A stretch of 64,000 nt of DNA from the NCBI GenBank assembly GCA_009733775.1, contig WOGZ01000009.1, positions 62,001 to 126,000 on the forward strand, given 5' to 3'. This DNA comes from Alectoria sarmentosa (Eukaryota; Ascomycota; Lecanoromycetes; Lecanorales; Parmeliaceae). Made by a program: the position numbers and the translations under genes. The notes under the pieces are model-generated. The model was not told the origin of the DNA. It did no database searches and saw nothing but the letters and a program-made list of their open reading frames with translations. Numbering within the stretch: the first letter of the stretch is position 1; the number at the start of each line of letters is the position of its first letter. Below, piece by piece: positions 1 through 12,003 of this stretch.

Positions 1-1397
1 CAAAATAGTACGAGGACAACCGCCAGTTAGCTATGGTGTTTGGGATCTCTCATATTTCGTATTGCTTGGCACTGACCTCGGCTCGAGATTCCCATGTCTA
101 GGCACTGAAGAAATCCTCTTTGTTTTTGTCAGACTTTGCGGTCTCGTCTCTCAGTCGAGACTCCGATTTCTCCCATGTAACCATCGAAAATTAACTCTGT
201 ACGGTGATTGCTTAGTGTCCTGACCATGGAAATGAGGGATCAGCTGATGGTCTTCAGCCCTGCTGAATACGAAAGCGAAAATGGTGCCAGACGCTCGCAC
301 TTCGTTATTATTACGAGGTGCGACGGGATCGTTCGTGTATTCGAGATTTTCATCATGTAATTATTATCATCTTGTAGTACTAATATCTCCATCCCAGCAG
401 CCGCTCAACTCTCAAGCTTGAATCAGGCAGCAGTTCTGATCGTCTGCAAGGCTTTGCCACATTTAGACCCGGTCCGTAAGACCCTCGTCTGAAAAACCCA
501 AGCTCGCGCTCAATTCCAGACAAGAGCTCCTCAATGGCCAAGATACACATATTCTCTCCTGAGCGTGGCCTCCCTTTTCGACCCAGACTTCCGTTGTTCC
601 ACCTCCTGGCCTCCTGTCCTACCTTCTCACCTCCATCCGCCTCCTGCTCTCCGTTCACGCCTTCACAACCAGATTCATCATCATCCGCTGAGAAGGACGC
701 CTATATCCTAGCCATCAGTGATGCCAGAGCTTCTCCTTTGTCGCCAATCTGATGCACTGGGGCCTGGCATTGTACTTGCTTTGCAGTGTCTGGCACGCCT
801 TTTGATGCACAGACAGGGATAGCATGACTGCGGAGTCGGCCAAGATTCTCATAAGCCGTGCAAGCTATGTACTAGGTATACTACGTTTGTAACATTTTCG
901 ATGTTTATGAATTTGTTATCCTAGGCTACTAGGCCACTTTACATAAGAACACTCAGGCTCCGTGTGGGGACGAAGGTAGGTCAAACGTAAGACTACAATG
1001 TCGTACTTCTAAGACGCTTTACCTTCTTCCACAGATCTCCCAACACACGCCCATCAGCTTCTTCGCGCTCTTCGAGATTCTTCAAAGTCATATCAGTCGT
1101 CCGCCGCCGTTGCATTTTGATTCTTAGACATAAGAGCCAGTATCTCCCAGTCCATGTGAGCGCTATCTTGATTTTGATCTCCGCATGCATACATAACTCC
1201 TGTCCTCCCAGGCTCGTTAAGGCTGCGCAAGTAGTGCATAGATCGCTTCGTCGCGTCGCGTCGCGCAAATATATAAAGGCAATCGATGAAACAAATGCCG
1301 GAAGTGCCTCATCACGGTAACCTTTTGAATGAAAATCCTTATACACAAGCCCATATTCGAGTCCCTTGTCCTTAGTTCCCGTCTTTAAGTACCAATC
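1..1397. other. Region without a supported gene (left edge)
   Basis: No reading frame here has a recognisable domain, and the short frames on both strands look random. The last ~130 bases are the promoter of the secreted-protein gene that follows. A GTCGC pentamer is repeated just upstream of its TATA box, near 1248-1265. Confidence 0.5.
1269..1278 (+). promoter_or_regulatory. TATA box
   Basis: The sequence ATATATAAAG lies about 120 bp before the ATG at 1398 in otherwise mixed-composition DNA. It is a plausible TATA element for the downstream secreted-protein gene. Assigned from motif and position only. Confidence 0.45.
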
Positions 1398-2612
1398 ATG
1401 CACAAACCGTTCATTCCTAGCCTCCTATCTCACCTTCTCGTCGTCGTCATCATCTCCACTGTCCTAGCTACGGCGCTACTGTCACCTGACCAGTCAGACC
1501 AAGTTCAAACGGCGGAAGCGCCATCATCTGATGCTTCAAGCCCCCCAATTCCAGCGAACACGTCGGCGCTGTCTCTCAATGCCTCCGACCTCAACGCAGT
1601 GCGCGCTCAATGCAGCGGCCCCAAGTTCGGCACCTCTCTCAACGGCACCAGCTGTAGAAACGCCATAGATTTCATTCCGGCAGAGCGAGGGCAGCGCAGC
1701 TTTGGATTGCGTGCCTATGCGGCAACTTATGACGTCGAACTCCCTTACAGGTGGCTCAGCCGTACGTGTCGTTGGGGGTTTCCAATTTTCCAAACGACAG
1801 GAACTTGATTCTTTCTGCAGGATCCAAAATGCTCACGTATGTGTTTACTACAGAGGATGGCCTCTGCAGCGTTCAGGTCTTCCTTATCGCACCGGCAACA
1901 GTAGCTCGTGCATCGACCTATCAAATCTGGCGAGGTGCCGAAGCCGTGCTCCGCAGATGCGTCACCGACCCTCGCTTCATAGGTGGTGTCGCAAGTAACA
2001 TTGGTACGTGGCCGAGCCCATCTTCAACTCTCCTAGAGCCTTCAAAAAAAAAAAACAGCAAAGCTAAATCCGTCGTAGGAGGCGACAACAAACTAGCCGT
2101 AGTGGTGCAATCGTCCAACAACGTCAACGTGCAGTGCACTCGAGGCCCCGCGCCTCCTCCTCCTCCTCCTTACGAACAATGTCACCTCGTGGCGTACAAC
2201 CTGCCCGCGACACTGAACCGAGAGACCTTTGGAAGCATCGGCGATCCCACCGTTGAGAACCCTCTTCCTCAGGAGTTCACGTCTCGTAAGTTTTGAACCT
2301 CCGTTTCTCCAGCAAACTAATCAATCCGGTTTCCCCCCAAAAAGTGCCCAGCAGGGAGTGTGCGGTCAGAGTCTCGATTCCTCCGGCAACGACGGAAACT
2401 GCGTCGTGGTACAACATATGGGAGGCCGTCGACGCCGCGACGCAGATGTGTGTCCGGGACCATCTGGTTGGGAGAGTCTCTGGAATTGGTAAGTGAACCG
2501 TCTCTTCGAGCGGTTCTGGAAATTCATGCTCCCAGGCGATCAAGGTAGAATCGAGGTGAATCTCTTCAGCAACCAGCACTCCGACACGGATACGTCCTCG
2601 ACGTCCAGATAA
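1398..2612 (+). CDS. Fungal-specific secreted protein, five exons
   Basis: Reconstructed as join(1398..1761, 1821..2003, 2079..2285, 2345..2488, 2536..2612), 324 residues, in frame throughout. Introns of 59, 75, 59 and 47 bp have GTACGT or GTAAGT donors. The N-terminus has a hydrophobic signal peptide (about residues 5-28), followed by a Ser/Pro-rich stretch. The rest appears to be two copies of one module. Each has a Cys-containing strand (DGLCSVQV, then SRECAVRV), a helix with an aromatic-Ile/Tyr-Trp pattern (YQIWRGAEAV; WYNIWEAVDA), an R-C-V or M-C-V-R motif, and a closing GGDNKLAVVV or GGDQGRIEV strand. This layout recurs in small secreted proteins of filamentous ascomycetes with no known biochemical role. 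Export is inferred from the signal peptide, and the paired cysteines suggest disulphides. A TATA box lies ~120 bp upstream. The acceptor of intron 3 (AAAAAG at 2344) is the weakest junction. It was chosen because it alone keeps the second module in frame. Confidence 0.8.
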
Positions 2613-2993
2613 GAGACTAGTGATGTCGGTCAATGGGAGGCAAGGTGGATTTACGGGATGGCAGTTTGGTGAAGGCGTAGGGGCGATTGTATACACATGG
2701 ATACGAGGATTGACTAGACTAGAATTATGGCTCTACTAATGCAAGCATTGAAACCATCTCTAAGAACTAGGAATACGACTAGGGCTGCATGGTCCTATTG
2801 AGGATATCAGGGAGTCGGGAAATTGACTAGAGCGGCATGTTCCTATTGATGATAGCCTGACACCTCTTTCAAATATGGACTGTCGCTCGACTGGTAATCG
2901 TCCAGATCACCAGGCGTCCTCTTTCCCTAAACCCCGTTTCATTCTCCTACACAGAAGTCCTTGATTAAGAGACTGCTGCCTCATTGTCGAATC
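2613..2993. other. Short intergenic gap between convergent genes
   Basis: About 380 bp separate the 3' ends of the secreted-protein gene (+) and the peptide transporter (-). Two similar stretches around 2715-2790 and 2815-2860 (agacta-gaat, ggcatg-gtcctatt-ga) look like a diverged direct duplication. Nothing coding is seen. Confidence 0.4.
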
Positions 2994-5216
2994 TCAAACT
3001 TCGGCCTCGCTGGGAGCAGTCCTATTCCTGCCCTCGATATTGTGGTCCAGGGCCCCTGTACCAACGGCCTTCGCACCCCTGTTCTCGAGCGCGTTCATCG
3101 ATTCCTCGGTGGCATTCAGATGCTTGAAACAAATCCAGAAGAGCCCAGCCGCTATCATGGTAGCGATGCAGAGGCCCGTATACAACCACACCAATGCCGG
3201 ATCCTTAGCGATCGGTGCTAGTGCAATTCCAAGAGCAGATCCGAATGCGGATTGCAGGAGGAAAATGGACATGACGAATGACTTCATGGACGGTGGCGCT
3301 TTAGTGAAAGCGTATTCCAGTCCGGTGATGCTGGCGAAGGTTTCCGACACAGCAATGAAGAGGTATGCTGGTGTTTGCACCGCCACATGAACCTGATTGG
3401 GCAAGTGGGAAGCGTCGCAAGCAAGCGGTGCATCGTAGCACGGTGGGGAAGAGTAGATCAAATGCTGCACAATGGCTGCGTATGCCATGGCGAGTGCACC
3501 AAAAACAAAGCCCCATGTAATGCGAGTAATCGGTCGGAACGGTATACCAATCTTGCGGAGGCCGGGATAGAGAAGGCGGTCGAAAATGGGAATCAGAAAG
3601 ATCATAGTAAGAGGGTCAATATTCTGCATAATGTCATTGGGGATGCCATGGAGTTGCATGGTACCAGCTGCTATCAATTTCAACAAGGTCCTTTGCTTGA
3701 TCAACGGAATTTTTGAAGGCAGTACTCACCTTGTGATATAAAGTTATTCAACATTTGTGAGTACGCGACCCAGTATATTGGGTAAAAAAGGAAGACGCGA
3801 CATGCCGCGAGCCCACGCTTGAGCTCATCTATGTAAACATCGTCCCATGACGTTTTGTAATTGCGTCCGTGCTCATCTTGGTACGAGGGTCTCGCTACCT
3901 CTGCATCGTCATCAGCAACAAACAAGAAGGAAATCTTGATGTGGTAGCAGCGATGGACTTACCCATGTTGCCCCCATTTCTCAAGCCAATCCACATCGCT
4001 CTGAACGCGTTGATTATTATCGACCCCTTGGGAGGATGGACTACGTAGTATCTTTCTCCTGCGATCAAAATGCCAATCCCAAGAACAAAAAAGCATAGAC
4101 AGAGAAGATACGCCGTCCAGAATCCTGTCGATTGTTCCATCTCTGTAGTAGCAATAGGAGACAGACAGCCCAGATTGATGCACATATAAAAAACCTTGGC
4201 CCCAACTTTAGCATTTGGCAAGATTGAGAATCGCGAAGGGTACCCACCATGTAGATACGCTGGATAGTAATTGCAGGGTCGACGATTACCCTCTCACCAT
4301 TCTTCAAGACCCGGATAGTCATCTTGGTTTGGCGGTACTGTTCTGCAACCAAAGGACTCACGTTCGACTTGATACCGCCAGTACCTAACCCAATGATTGC
4401 CTACCAATGGCATCTCAAATCAGGATTTATTATGGAGAGCACGAGCGAGGAATTTTACCATTGCTGCAATCAAGCCACCCAAGGCCGCGCCATGCTCGAT
4501 TGCCCAGGGTAGTGAGGTACAGAATAGTACGAGGACTCCAGCCATATAGACGTATGCAGAGTATAGAATTGTCTTGTATTTGCCGAGGTACTGGTCCGAG
4601 ACGATGGCACCAAGAATTGGCGTCCCCTGTAAGAAGGTCAGTATCAAACAACCGTACAGTATGAGAAGGTTTCGACGAGACCATACATAGCACCAGAACT
4701 GGAAGACTGAGAAAGGCCTCGCTTAGCCGCATCCAGAGTACATGGTCCGCCATGCAGCACTTACAGTTGGTCAGACCTGTTGCCCCGGTTTGGCCCAAGC
4801 CTGTGAATGTTAATTCATGAGTCCCCTTGTGCGGTGAGCGATCAGAAGGGCGTACCGATTCCTCCACGAACGGGTGTATCGTGAGGGTGATACTGAATAT
4901 AGTTCTGAAATGGGCCCGATAGACCGAAGTATGTGAATCGTTCACACAACTCAACCAGGGCCACGATATAAGCAGACCACGGTATGTGATCTGCAACTTT
5001 TCTCAGGGTCGCTAGTTCTTCCTCAGTAGGTTCGTCGCCTTCAAAAGATCCGAGATCACTCGCAGACGTTTGATCGGACTCGTCTTCCTCCATGATGGCA
5101 GTTGACTTTGCCTTCGTATTCTCAATCTCAGTGCCTGCAACCCCCCTACCACCAGCCATGTCAACTTTTGACTTATTTGAAGGAGACCCTGCGGGCCCTA
5201 AGCTGCGGTCGTTCAT
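2994..5216 (-). CDS. ptr2: PTR2-family proton-coupled oligopeptide transporter
   Basis: Reconstructed as complement(join(2994..3667, 3730..3900, 3963..4194, 4248..4400, 4459..4626, 4687..4706, 4765..4800, 4856..5216)), 604 residues. It is a plasma-membrane MFS/POT carrier importing di- and tripeptides with protons. PTR2 hallmarks run in order: an acidic cytosolic N-terminus, LVELCERFTYFG in helix 1, NFFQFWCYGTPILGA-DQYLG, GTGGIKSNVSPLVAEQY, YMCINLG, FLFYPIYWVAYSQMLNNF and QLHGIPNDIMQNIDP. Twelve hydrophobic spans fit the family's usual length. Seven introns of 53-62 bp leave two very small exons, 20 bp (4687-4706) and 36 bp. The conserved frame continues upstream of 5216 without an ATG. It can be joined to an ATG at 5521 only through a GC-AG intron, so a longer N-terminus is possible and 5216 is the first in-frame ATG. 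It is convergent with the secreted-protein gene. Confidence 0.9.
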
Positions 5217-5521
5217 CTCGATGGGCGTGTACTCGAATGATGATGGGAAGAGATTGTCGAGAGTTTTTTCCCTCCAAGAAACAAGTCGTCTCGAGACGGA
5301 GTCCACGAATGTAGAGAACAGGTTTGCTTGCCAAGGCCTATCTTTAGGAATTGTAGGGGCTGTTGGAGTTTCTGCATCGTCGTCGTGACTGTCGCGGTCT
5401 TGGACTGGATGAGTGCAAGTCCAAGATTGATGCGAAAAAGATCACACCTGCCTTCTACGACTCTTGTAGCTTCCTCTTCTAGTATGCTGTCTCCAACAGG
5501 GTCTCGGTCGGGGCGAGACAT

Positions 5522-6790
5522 AGCCTAAGTAAGAACGGGATTCCCGTCAGAATTCAAAGCGGGGGTAGACTCTCAGAGGTTCTCGTACCCACTCGGAGGC
5601 AAGGCGCTAGGATCCACGGTCGCTCACTGGCTGCAATGATCTGACCAGCCTTTTCTTCGTCATATTTTAGCGTACATGCATTCGAGGTCATTGCTCATTG
5701 CGGAAGAGGTGAAAAGGGCGACCATCGTATTATCTTTACCCATAGTCGCTCGGGGTGCATGGGTGTCGACTTCAGGGACAGGAATACAATATCAGGATAC
5801 CATGACAATGATGATGCTCTGGATTTGATTGGTGCAGCTCGTTGGCCTTTCTCCGCTGGAGATGATAATTGATGACACGTCAAAAGCTCATTGCCCATAA
5901 TAGAGGCACTTCCACAAATAGAAGGCGGGTAAATCTCCCGTTCCGCCGAGGCTCCACTCCACTCTTTAGCGCGAGGCCGGAGGATCCTCCGCGATACTTC
6001 GCCGCTGACTACCTGTGAACTCGTCGGCGAACAGCCTTAAGATACCGGAAGGATGCTGATAGCTGAAATCCTACTATTGCTTACAGATGGTGAGATCTTT
6101 GCCGAAATGTCGCCGATTGGTGATGCTGTGTTTACCTTGTGGACTTCGGACTTCATAGTTGTTATCACAGTCTCAAATCTAGTCAACACGGTCTGTGATA
6201 TGCATGTACACCTTATATGATATGCTACGTATGAGTCGGACCGCAAGAAGGCACCATTTCAACGATGAATAAAACGATTTTACTATTATGCCGGGCTTCC
6301 CAGATCAAGGCTCCTTATGATCATCAAAGATTTTCATCAGGGGGCCAAAAAGTGCCCCTTGGTGGATGCGCAGGACCTGAATCTGGTCACTTTCTGTGCC
6401 CTCTTAATTATACAATGCTTTCCGTTGGAATGACCTCACTCTGTCTCAAATGATGTTTCGGCTCGAACAATAAGTTTCCGTTTACTACTACGAGCTTACT
6501 GATCTTTCCTTTTTCTCGATGCTAAATAAGCTAAACGAGCATTGTCAATCTTTAATATTACTTCGTTGAAAGCTTGGTCTCGCATCGCGTTCATTTTTAC
6601 GAGGAATCATCCACGTAGGCTTCGAGCGTGCATAGTTGACATCCAAATAGTCATTCGCCTTGATTGGCAAGAAACGTGCCCTGCAATATCGCAGCATTGA
6701 GTTGGAGTACCCTCAATCTACAGCATTTGTGTGGCTGGAATCATTCTTATATCGTCCACATCTGGAGAGTCTGTCGTTACCTCATTGCCG
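5522..6790. other. Gene-poor stretch
   Basis: About 1.3 kb of ordinary-composition DNA becoming AT-richer after 6,000. It probably carries the transporter promoter at its left end. No frame shows a recognisable domain or a signal peptide. Confidence 0.4.
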
Positions 6791-7399
6791 ATGGCAGACA
6801 ATAAAGCTCTCCAAGGCAACAAGAATGAAGTCCATGAGGAACAGAAGAAAACTGGAATGAAGTTTGGCTCGGAGCTGAAGACTCCAGTGCAACACAAGGA
6901 CACCGTCAAGGAAATATATCAGGGGCACAGCAACTGCAGCAACTGTGGCAAGATGTGTAGCTCTCACAGGTCCAGACGAGACACTTCGAGCGACGATTCT
7001 TCCTCGAGCGGAAGCAACTCTTCTTACGTGAGCGCAGACGAAGAGACGGCCTCTTCATCTTTGGAGAACAATTCGAATATACTGCTAGGGAAGAAGTCAA
7101 TAATTGACGGCTCCAAAAACATTTCGCAAATAATTCAGCTCCAGAAACAGCAGCGGAACTCATCCAAGCCTCAATACTTTCGCGCCGATGAGCTCTGGGA
7201 GAATGAAACTCATGCTTATCGGCTCAACGAGACTGCAGCGGTCGCCAGTAAAGATGAGTGTAGCGAGTATATATTTCATGTTCAGCGACGCTTCGATTGT
7301 AACGGGAAGTACTTGGAAACTGTGTATCAAAGACTTGTTTTTGAATGCGTGATGATGTGTGACCTTATGGTGTTCACATGGCAACGCTCAATATTCTAG
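6791..7399 (+). pseudogene. Truncated N-terminal fragment resembling DUF7025/AAA ATPase proteins
   Basis: A 202-residue frame starting at MADNKALQG. A Cys pair (CSNCGKMC) and a Ser/Asp-rich linker are followed by a stretch around residues 130-180 (YFRADELWEN, then YIFHVQRRFDCNGKYLET). This has the layout seen just before the DUF7025 domain of fungal AAA-type ATPases, where a basic 'VRR-FD-GK' strand leads into a V-D-I-K-S motif. Here the frame departs after KYLET and stops ~20 residues later, so DUF7025, Walker A and Walker B are all missing. A GTGTAT/TTCTAG pair (7322-7399) could be an intron, but the continuation shows no family match. I read it as the broken 5' end of a once longer gene. 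The alternative is a short orphan protein. The family assignment is from memory of the pattern and is tentative. Confidence 0.4.
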
Positions 7400-7527
7400 G
7401 CAAAAAGGTGGCCCCACAGACAACAGTTCTTCCTCTGCCCATGTCTGCAAAAGGACAATCATGAGAGAAGATTTCGAACCTGGGATGATCCAGAGCAGAC
7501 ACCTGACGACCCTAACATCATCATCGT

Positions 7528-7923
7528 TCAATGCTCGTCGGGGACGTTGTTGACCTTGAACGGGGGAGCATCCCCATGCTCGTCGACTGTGCGCTCGAGT
7601 CTCTTAAGCTCCTCCTTCTCCAGCATGTTGCAATTGACACCCATCTCCGTGGCGTTCTCGTCTTTGGCGTCTGTCTCGTGGGTCATGCAACCACAGCTCG
7701 GGCAGCGATGGAAGTCGTTTTTCTTCTCTCCCCATTGATAAGTATCTGTCTTTGGTCCTTCGATCTGGACGTCTTTGGGGTTATAGTAGGCCCACAGCGC
7801 TCCGTAGCGACGGCAGATGGTGCAATGACACTCGTTGAGCTTCTCAGTAGGCGTGGGGAATGTGAGCTTGATGGCTTTGCAGTGGCATGTTGCTGTACTC
7901 GAGGTGCTAGTCGGAGCGGCCAT
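7528..7923 (-). CDS. GFA/CENP-V-fold zinc-binding protein
   Basis: A single-exon gene of 131 residues. It carries the zinc-ligand pattern of the Mss4-like GFA (glutathione-dependent formaldehyde-activating enzyme) family: C-H-C near residues 13-15, then CHCTICRRYGALWAYY with the second Cys pair, then RCPSCGCMTHE for the C-x2-C site. Length matches the stand-alone fungal members. The family name comes from one bacterial member, and most fungal proteins have no demonstrated formaldehyde activity, so the reaction is not assigned. It is convergent with the truncated ATPase-like fragment on the other strand, 128 bp away. There is no signal peptide, so it is probably cytosolic. Confidence 0.88.
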   Translation of the reverse strand: MAAPTSTSSTATCHCKAIKLTFPTPTEKLNECHCTICRRYGALWAYYNPKDVQIEGPKTDTYQWGEKKNDFHRCPSCGCMTHETDAKDENATEMGVNCNMLEKEELKRLERTVDEHGDAPPFKVNNVPDEH

Positions 7924-10863
7924 GACGATTTATAGTAGCTGCGTAGGACGCGAGGCTGTTAATTTTATGTTGTATTGCCCCGGGTTCCTGATGTCTTGGG
8001 CTTTAATTAGTTAGCATTGATCGCTTCTCAAGTGATTCACGTACGAAACGCGGCAATAAAGATCTGCTTCACGTTATGCGGACACTCGACTCCAGATCTA
8101 TCCCACTCGTGATGTTCGATCGAAGTTCTTGACGGCTGACACGGACGGTGCAAAGTGAGAAGCCTCCTAGGTACCTAAGATTAGGAAATGGCCAATGACG
8201 CTTGTTGTTGCGACTTACCCAGCTTGCTTACGTAATTTTGCATGTGGTCTAGGCCGGCCGAGATAAGTTTCGACGTGTGATGGAGCAGAGCACCCGCACG
8301 AATACAAATACGAATCCAAATGTCCGAATCTACCTTACCTATAGATAGACAAGCAGAATGCGCACATGTCAACACGGATCAGAGGAATTGAGATGCCAAT
8401 TCTATATGGCATTTCCAAATCATCTTATCGTTGTGGATAGATACATCGTTATTCTCCTTTCCGCTAGCATGCCAGTCTTCGATCAGAGTGCCTCCAGCGC
8501 CAACGCTAGAATCCATGCAGTACGTCGTTCATGTTGTTTGAACCCACTCGATAGGTACTAGACCCACTTATGTCGCTTGTACATAGCTTATGTCGTCGAC
8601 TTTTGGTATGGAATTCATAGGAATTCGGTGGAATATCGGGATCGATTTCGGAGCCCCTTTGTAATACATAGTTTGGATCATGGCCGCCTCCATGTTTTTT
8701 CTCCTCGTGCTGTTCTAACACGATCATTACCATAGTCATAGCGATAATCTACTACTGTTGCTACTACTCGGCTACTAGTTATTCCGCTCCGTAGCCTTTT
8801 GCTCAACATACAGGCACACAGGGTGGACTGAAATCAGAAAGAGACGTATAATTTACCCTTTATTTGTTTTATCTTCCAGCTTATACGTAACGACGTATTT
8901 CTGCATAACGAAAAATCAGTCGAAATACTTGAATTCGCTTTCGCTTTTTGCCGCCATGTATCAATCCTCCTCGACTCTCTGTCCAAGCCTACATTTTCAA
9001 TGACGCTTCTAACGCCTAGGACATATACGCAATCAGCATTGCCGATTACCACATACCACGGCCCAACCCTTTGAGCTCGGTCTTCACGCAATTCCTCGTC
9101 TTCCGAGCCATGAGAGGCCTGGCCAAGCATCCTATTTTGGACAGATCCGGGTGTCGGAGGTGTCTGCACACGCTTACTTCGACCTATAGGAAGTCAAATG
9201 GGAACAGATGCAGACATATTTACTAAGCAAGCAGCCTTTGACCTTCTCTACCACCTCTTTACGCCACCACGCTTTGGTCTCTATCTACGACTTTCATTAC
9301 AAATAAGCTCAGGGTCACCTTCTCACTGTGTCAAAGTTTTGGTATCATTATCATATATCAGTCCCTTACAAAAATCAGCCACGCCCTGAATTATCAAACA
9401 CTGAAATACAGGACTTACTCCACGATTTAAGACCGTTTATGTGCTTCCAATCAGTAATTCTGGGTTTTATCTGCAATCACCACCCTTTTCGAGGGGGAAC
9501 TCAGAATTGTCACCGTAAGCTAGCGAGGGCTCGAGATCCCGTATTTATTGCAAGATCCGTCAAGTCTCATTCATTGACTTTTGCAGCGCTCACTTTTAGC
9601 AATCTGGAATGATAATCAGTCCAAACAAGAAGACTCACGAGCCGGGAGGTCTAGAGCAAGACGAGCTGCTATTGCTCCAGACGAACCGCAAGTGCCAGCG
9701 CCAATGCTGGCCCACGGCTTTGAATAGCAGCATCACCTCTCTGAGGTACCAGCTGCTTCTTGATCTTGGTAAGCGTCAAGTCCAAACCAAGTCCAAACTT
9801 GGCCATGTCGTGTCTTTGCCATTTGTCATCGTAGTTTTGAGATTCAACGACCGACTTTTTATCACACTGTTGGAAAATGCACGCGCAAAAGTATGAAGGT
9901 CCTTGGTCGAGATGATTGCATACTTCGGTAAAGGAAGTCTGTTTCAGGCCGATGAGCTCCGCGGATTTGAAATACAGGTGGTCTCGCTCAAAGGGCTGAT
10001 ACTAAATTGTCTAGGGGATTTGGGCGAGGATGTTAAGAGCGATATATCAAGTGGGTGAGGAACGAGGGAACAGATGAGCTTGAAGGCTGACGGGTGTATG
10101 ATTGGCTTTGCTGACTAATCAAGGTGCCATTGCGGAAACGCCAGGGCCTCCACGATTTCCCTCCCTTATGCAGGCACCCAAAAAATATCGGCCTCTCTCC
10201 TTGCGAGCAGTCACGCTGCTTTCATTTGGTGCAGAAGATTGTCTTACTCATATTTACGGCTCCCCACTTCAACCACGTCATTGCATCCAAAATCGTGTTC
10301 TATCAATAGCCAATGGACGCTGTAGCCGATGTGACACAAACATATCTTCCCAAGCTCAAATGCGACCATGTTTCCCCTTCCCTTTTGTCATCACATTCTA
10401 CATCACGGTGTAGACATGGGCACGAGCAACTCGTCGCTGAATGAATTCTCTCTCATAAATACTTATCCACAGCTCTCGATATTCTTTCTTTGGAAGGTCC
10501 TTAATCCCATCTCATGACCAGGTCTAGCCGCCGTTCGAAATGGCAGCCCCCAGCCGATTGGTCAGAGATGATCTTATGACTGGCGAATCCAAACCGCAAT
10601 ACAGAAATCACGGACGCCTCCCTTTAACACTTTGTCTTCCCCTGGAAGTTGGATCCTTTTAAAGACGTCTACAATTAACATACAACAGCTGGACTTTTCA
10701 GCTTTACAGTTCCTCCGTTCTAAAAACACTAGCCAGCGATATCCCGCGAGTGCTACTGCTCAAAGTCTGTCACACCTTCGACCACCACAATCCTATCTGA
10801 TCACCTACTTCGTCGAGCCTAGTCTGAGCTATTTCGCCCCCGGCACTGGACCCTTAATACATA
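7924..10863. other. Long gene-poor stretch
   Basis: Nearly 3 kb with no frame I can support. A minus-strand frame at 8834-9169 is open, but its apparent start is GTG and it matches nothing I recognise. A plus-strand frame at 9609-9896 is also unrecognised. The last few hundred bases must carry the promoter and 5' leader of the RING gene. Confidence 0.4.
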
Positions 10864-12003
10864 ATGGGTCACTACAAGAAGAAGAAGAACTGGACGAAGA
10901 AGCATGTTGCTAGGATTCCAATGCCACAGGCTCAAGACTCCTCGAACAGCAATGGCCCTCAAACCGTCTCAGAGGAGGAGCCTGAAGCAGTCAAAGTGAC
11001 AGATGTTAGCCTTTTCAAGCACCTAGAATCCCGCAACCTATTGGGAGCAGTCGTCTTCTTCGGGCCTGGAGCAGAGGTCTTGAGCATCGAATTCCCCTCG
11101 GACTACTCTGCGGTCCAGATTAGTTGCTTCCGACTGGATTTTAACTCAGAGAACATTCAGACTATATTAAATATACTCGGGGAGACCATCCCGCAGTCGT
11201 CCATACAAATCGAACCTCTCTCTAAAGCGGTTCCTGTTGTTGCGAATGTTGTGATCAACGACCCAAATTTCGCCCGACGTCTCAAAACCACGGTCCACAT
11301 GGGCCTAAGATTTTATCCAGTCCCCAAGATTTCAATCAAGATACTACGGGTCGAGAACGGACCTGAGGTGTCGAGTACCATGTTACACATACATTCTGGG
11401 AGCGACAGTGTCGGCGAGGAAGTCGCTGTCAAGCCTCTCGCCGGGGTAGGGATTGGAGAGAATCAAGGAGAGAGTCAAACAGGAAAGAAGTTGAATCCGG
11501 ACTGCGTAGTGTGTCAGACCGAAGCTGAAAACCAGTACCAAACATCGTGCGGCCATTGGTACTGTCGCGCTTGCTTCGAGGGCCAATGCCGTAACGTCAA
11601 CGCCGACGACATCCCCGTGCTTTGTCTCGGAGACTCAGGGAAGTGCGCACGAGCCTTCGAAGTCCTGGAGCTCAGAACGGCTTTGCAGAACGCAGCTTTC
11701 GAGCGACTGCTCTCCAAATCTTTCGAACTATACGTGCGCACGAACCACAAAACCTTCAGAACTTGCCCTACCTCAGATTGCCAAAAGCTGCTCTATCGAA
11801 CTTCCACCAACGGAGCCGTCATCACTTGCCCGGCATGCTTCGCCCGTATCTGCACAACCTGTCACGCTCCTTCTCACAGCGGCGTGACCTGCGCAGCGAA
11901 TCAACGCGCCGGGACCGACGAGTTCGCGTCGTGGAAGATATGGAAGGACGTCAGAGGTTGTCCAGGAATCGCAGGTGCTTATCGGACAACAGAGGAACGA
12001 TAA
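10864..12003 (+). CDS. RBR-type RING finger protein with truncated RING2
   Basis: An intronless 379-residue frame. Residues 1-200 are a lysine-rich start and a domain without recognised motifs. RING1 follows near 215-265 (CVVC, then CGHWYCRACF, then a C-x-C pair). The in-between-RING domain follows near 290-345 (FRTCPTSDCQKLLY, CPACFARICTTCHAPSH, TC). This is the order of RING-between-RING ubiquitin ligases, which pass ubiquitin through a catalytic Cys in RING2. Here RING2 stops at its first Cys (VRGCPG) and the frame ends 12 residues later, so the catalytic Cys and its zinc ligands are absent. A second frame directly downstream (to about 12190) stays open but is Gly/Asp-rich, not a RING. The gene is therefore either a C-terminally decayed ligase or a RING1-IBR protein without transthiolation activity. 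Confidence 0.72.
   Translation: MGHYKKKKNWTKKHVARIPMPQAQDSSNSNGPQTVSEEEPEAVKVTDVSLFKHLESRNLLGAVVFFGPGAEVLSIEFPSDYSAVQISCFRLDFNSENIQTILNILGETIPQSSIQIEPLSKAVPVVANVVINDPNFARRLKTTVHMGLRFYPVPKISIKILRVENGPEVSSTMLHIHSGSDSVGEEVAVKPLAGVGIGENQGESQTGKKLNPDCVVCQTEAENQYQTSCGHWYCRACFEGQCRNVNADDIPVLCLGDSGKCARAFEVLELRTALQNAAFERLLSKSFELYVRTNHKTFRTCPTSDCQKLLYRTSTNGAVITCPACFARICTTCHAPSHSGVTCAANQRAGTDEFASWKIWKDVRGCPGIAGAYRTTEER

Noticed and set aside
8834..9169. Minus-strand 111-codon frame
   Set aside because: It opens with GTG, not ATG, lacks any domain, and the surrounding sequence gives no credible upstream exon.
9328..10413. Several ~95-codon plus-strand frames
   Set aside because: None has a recognisable motif, and the frames do not connect through credible introns.
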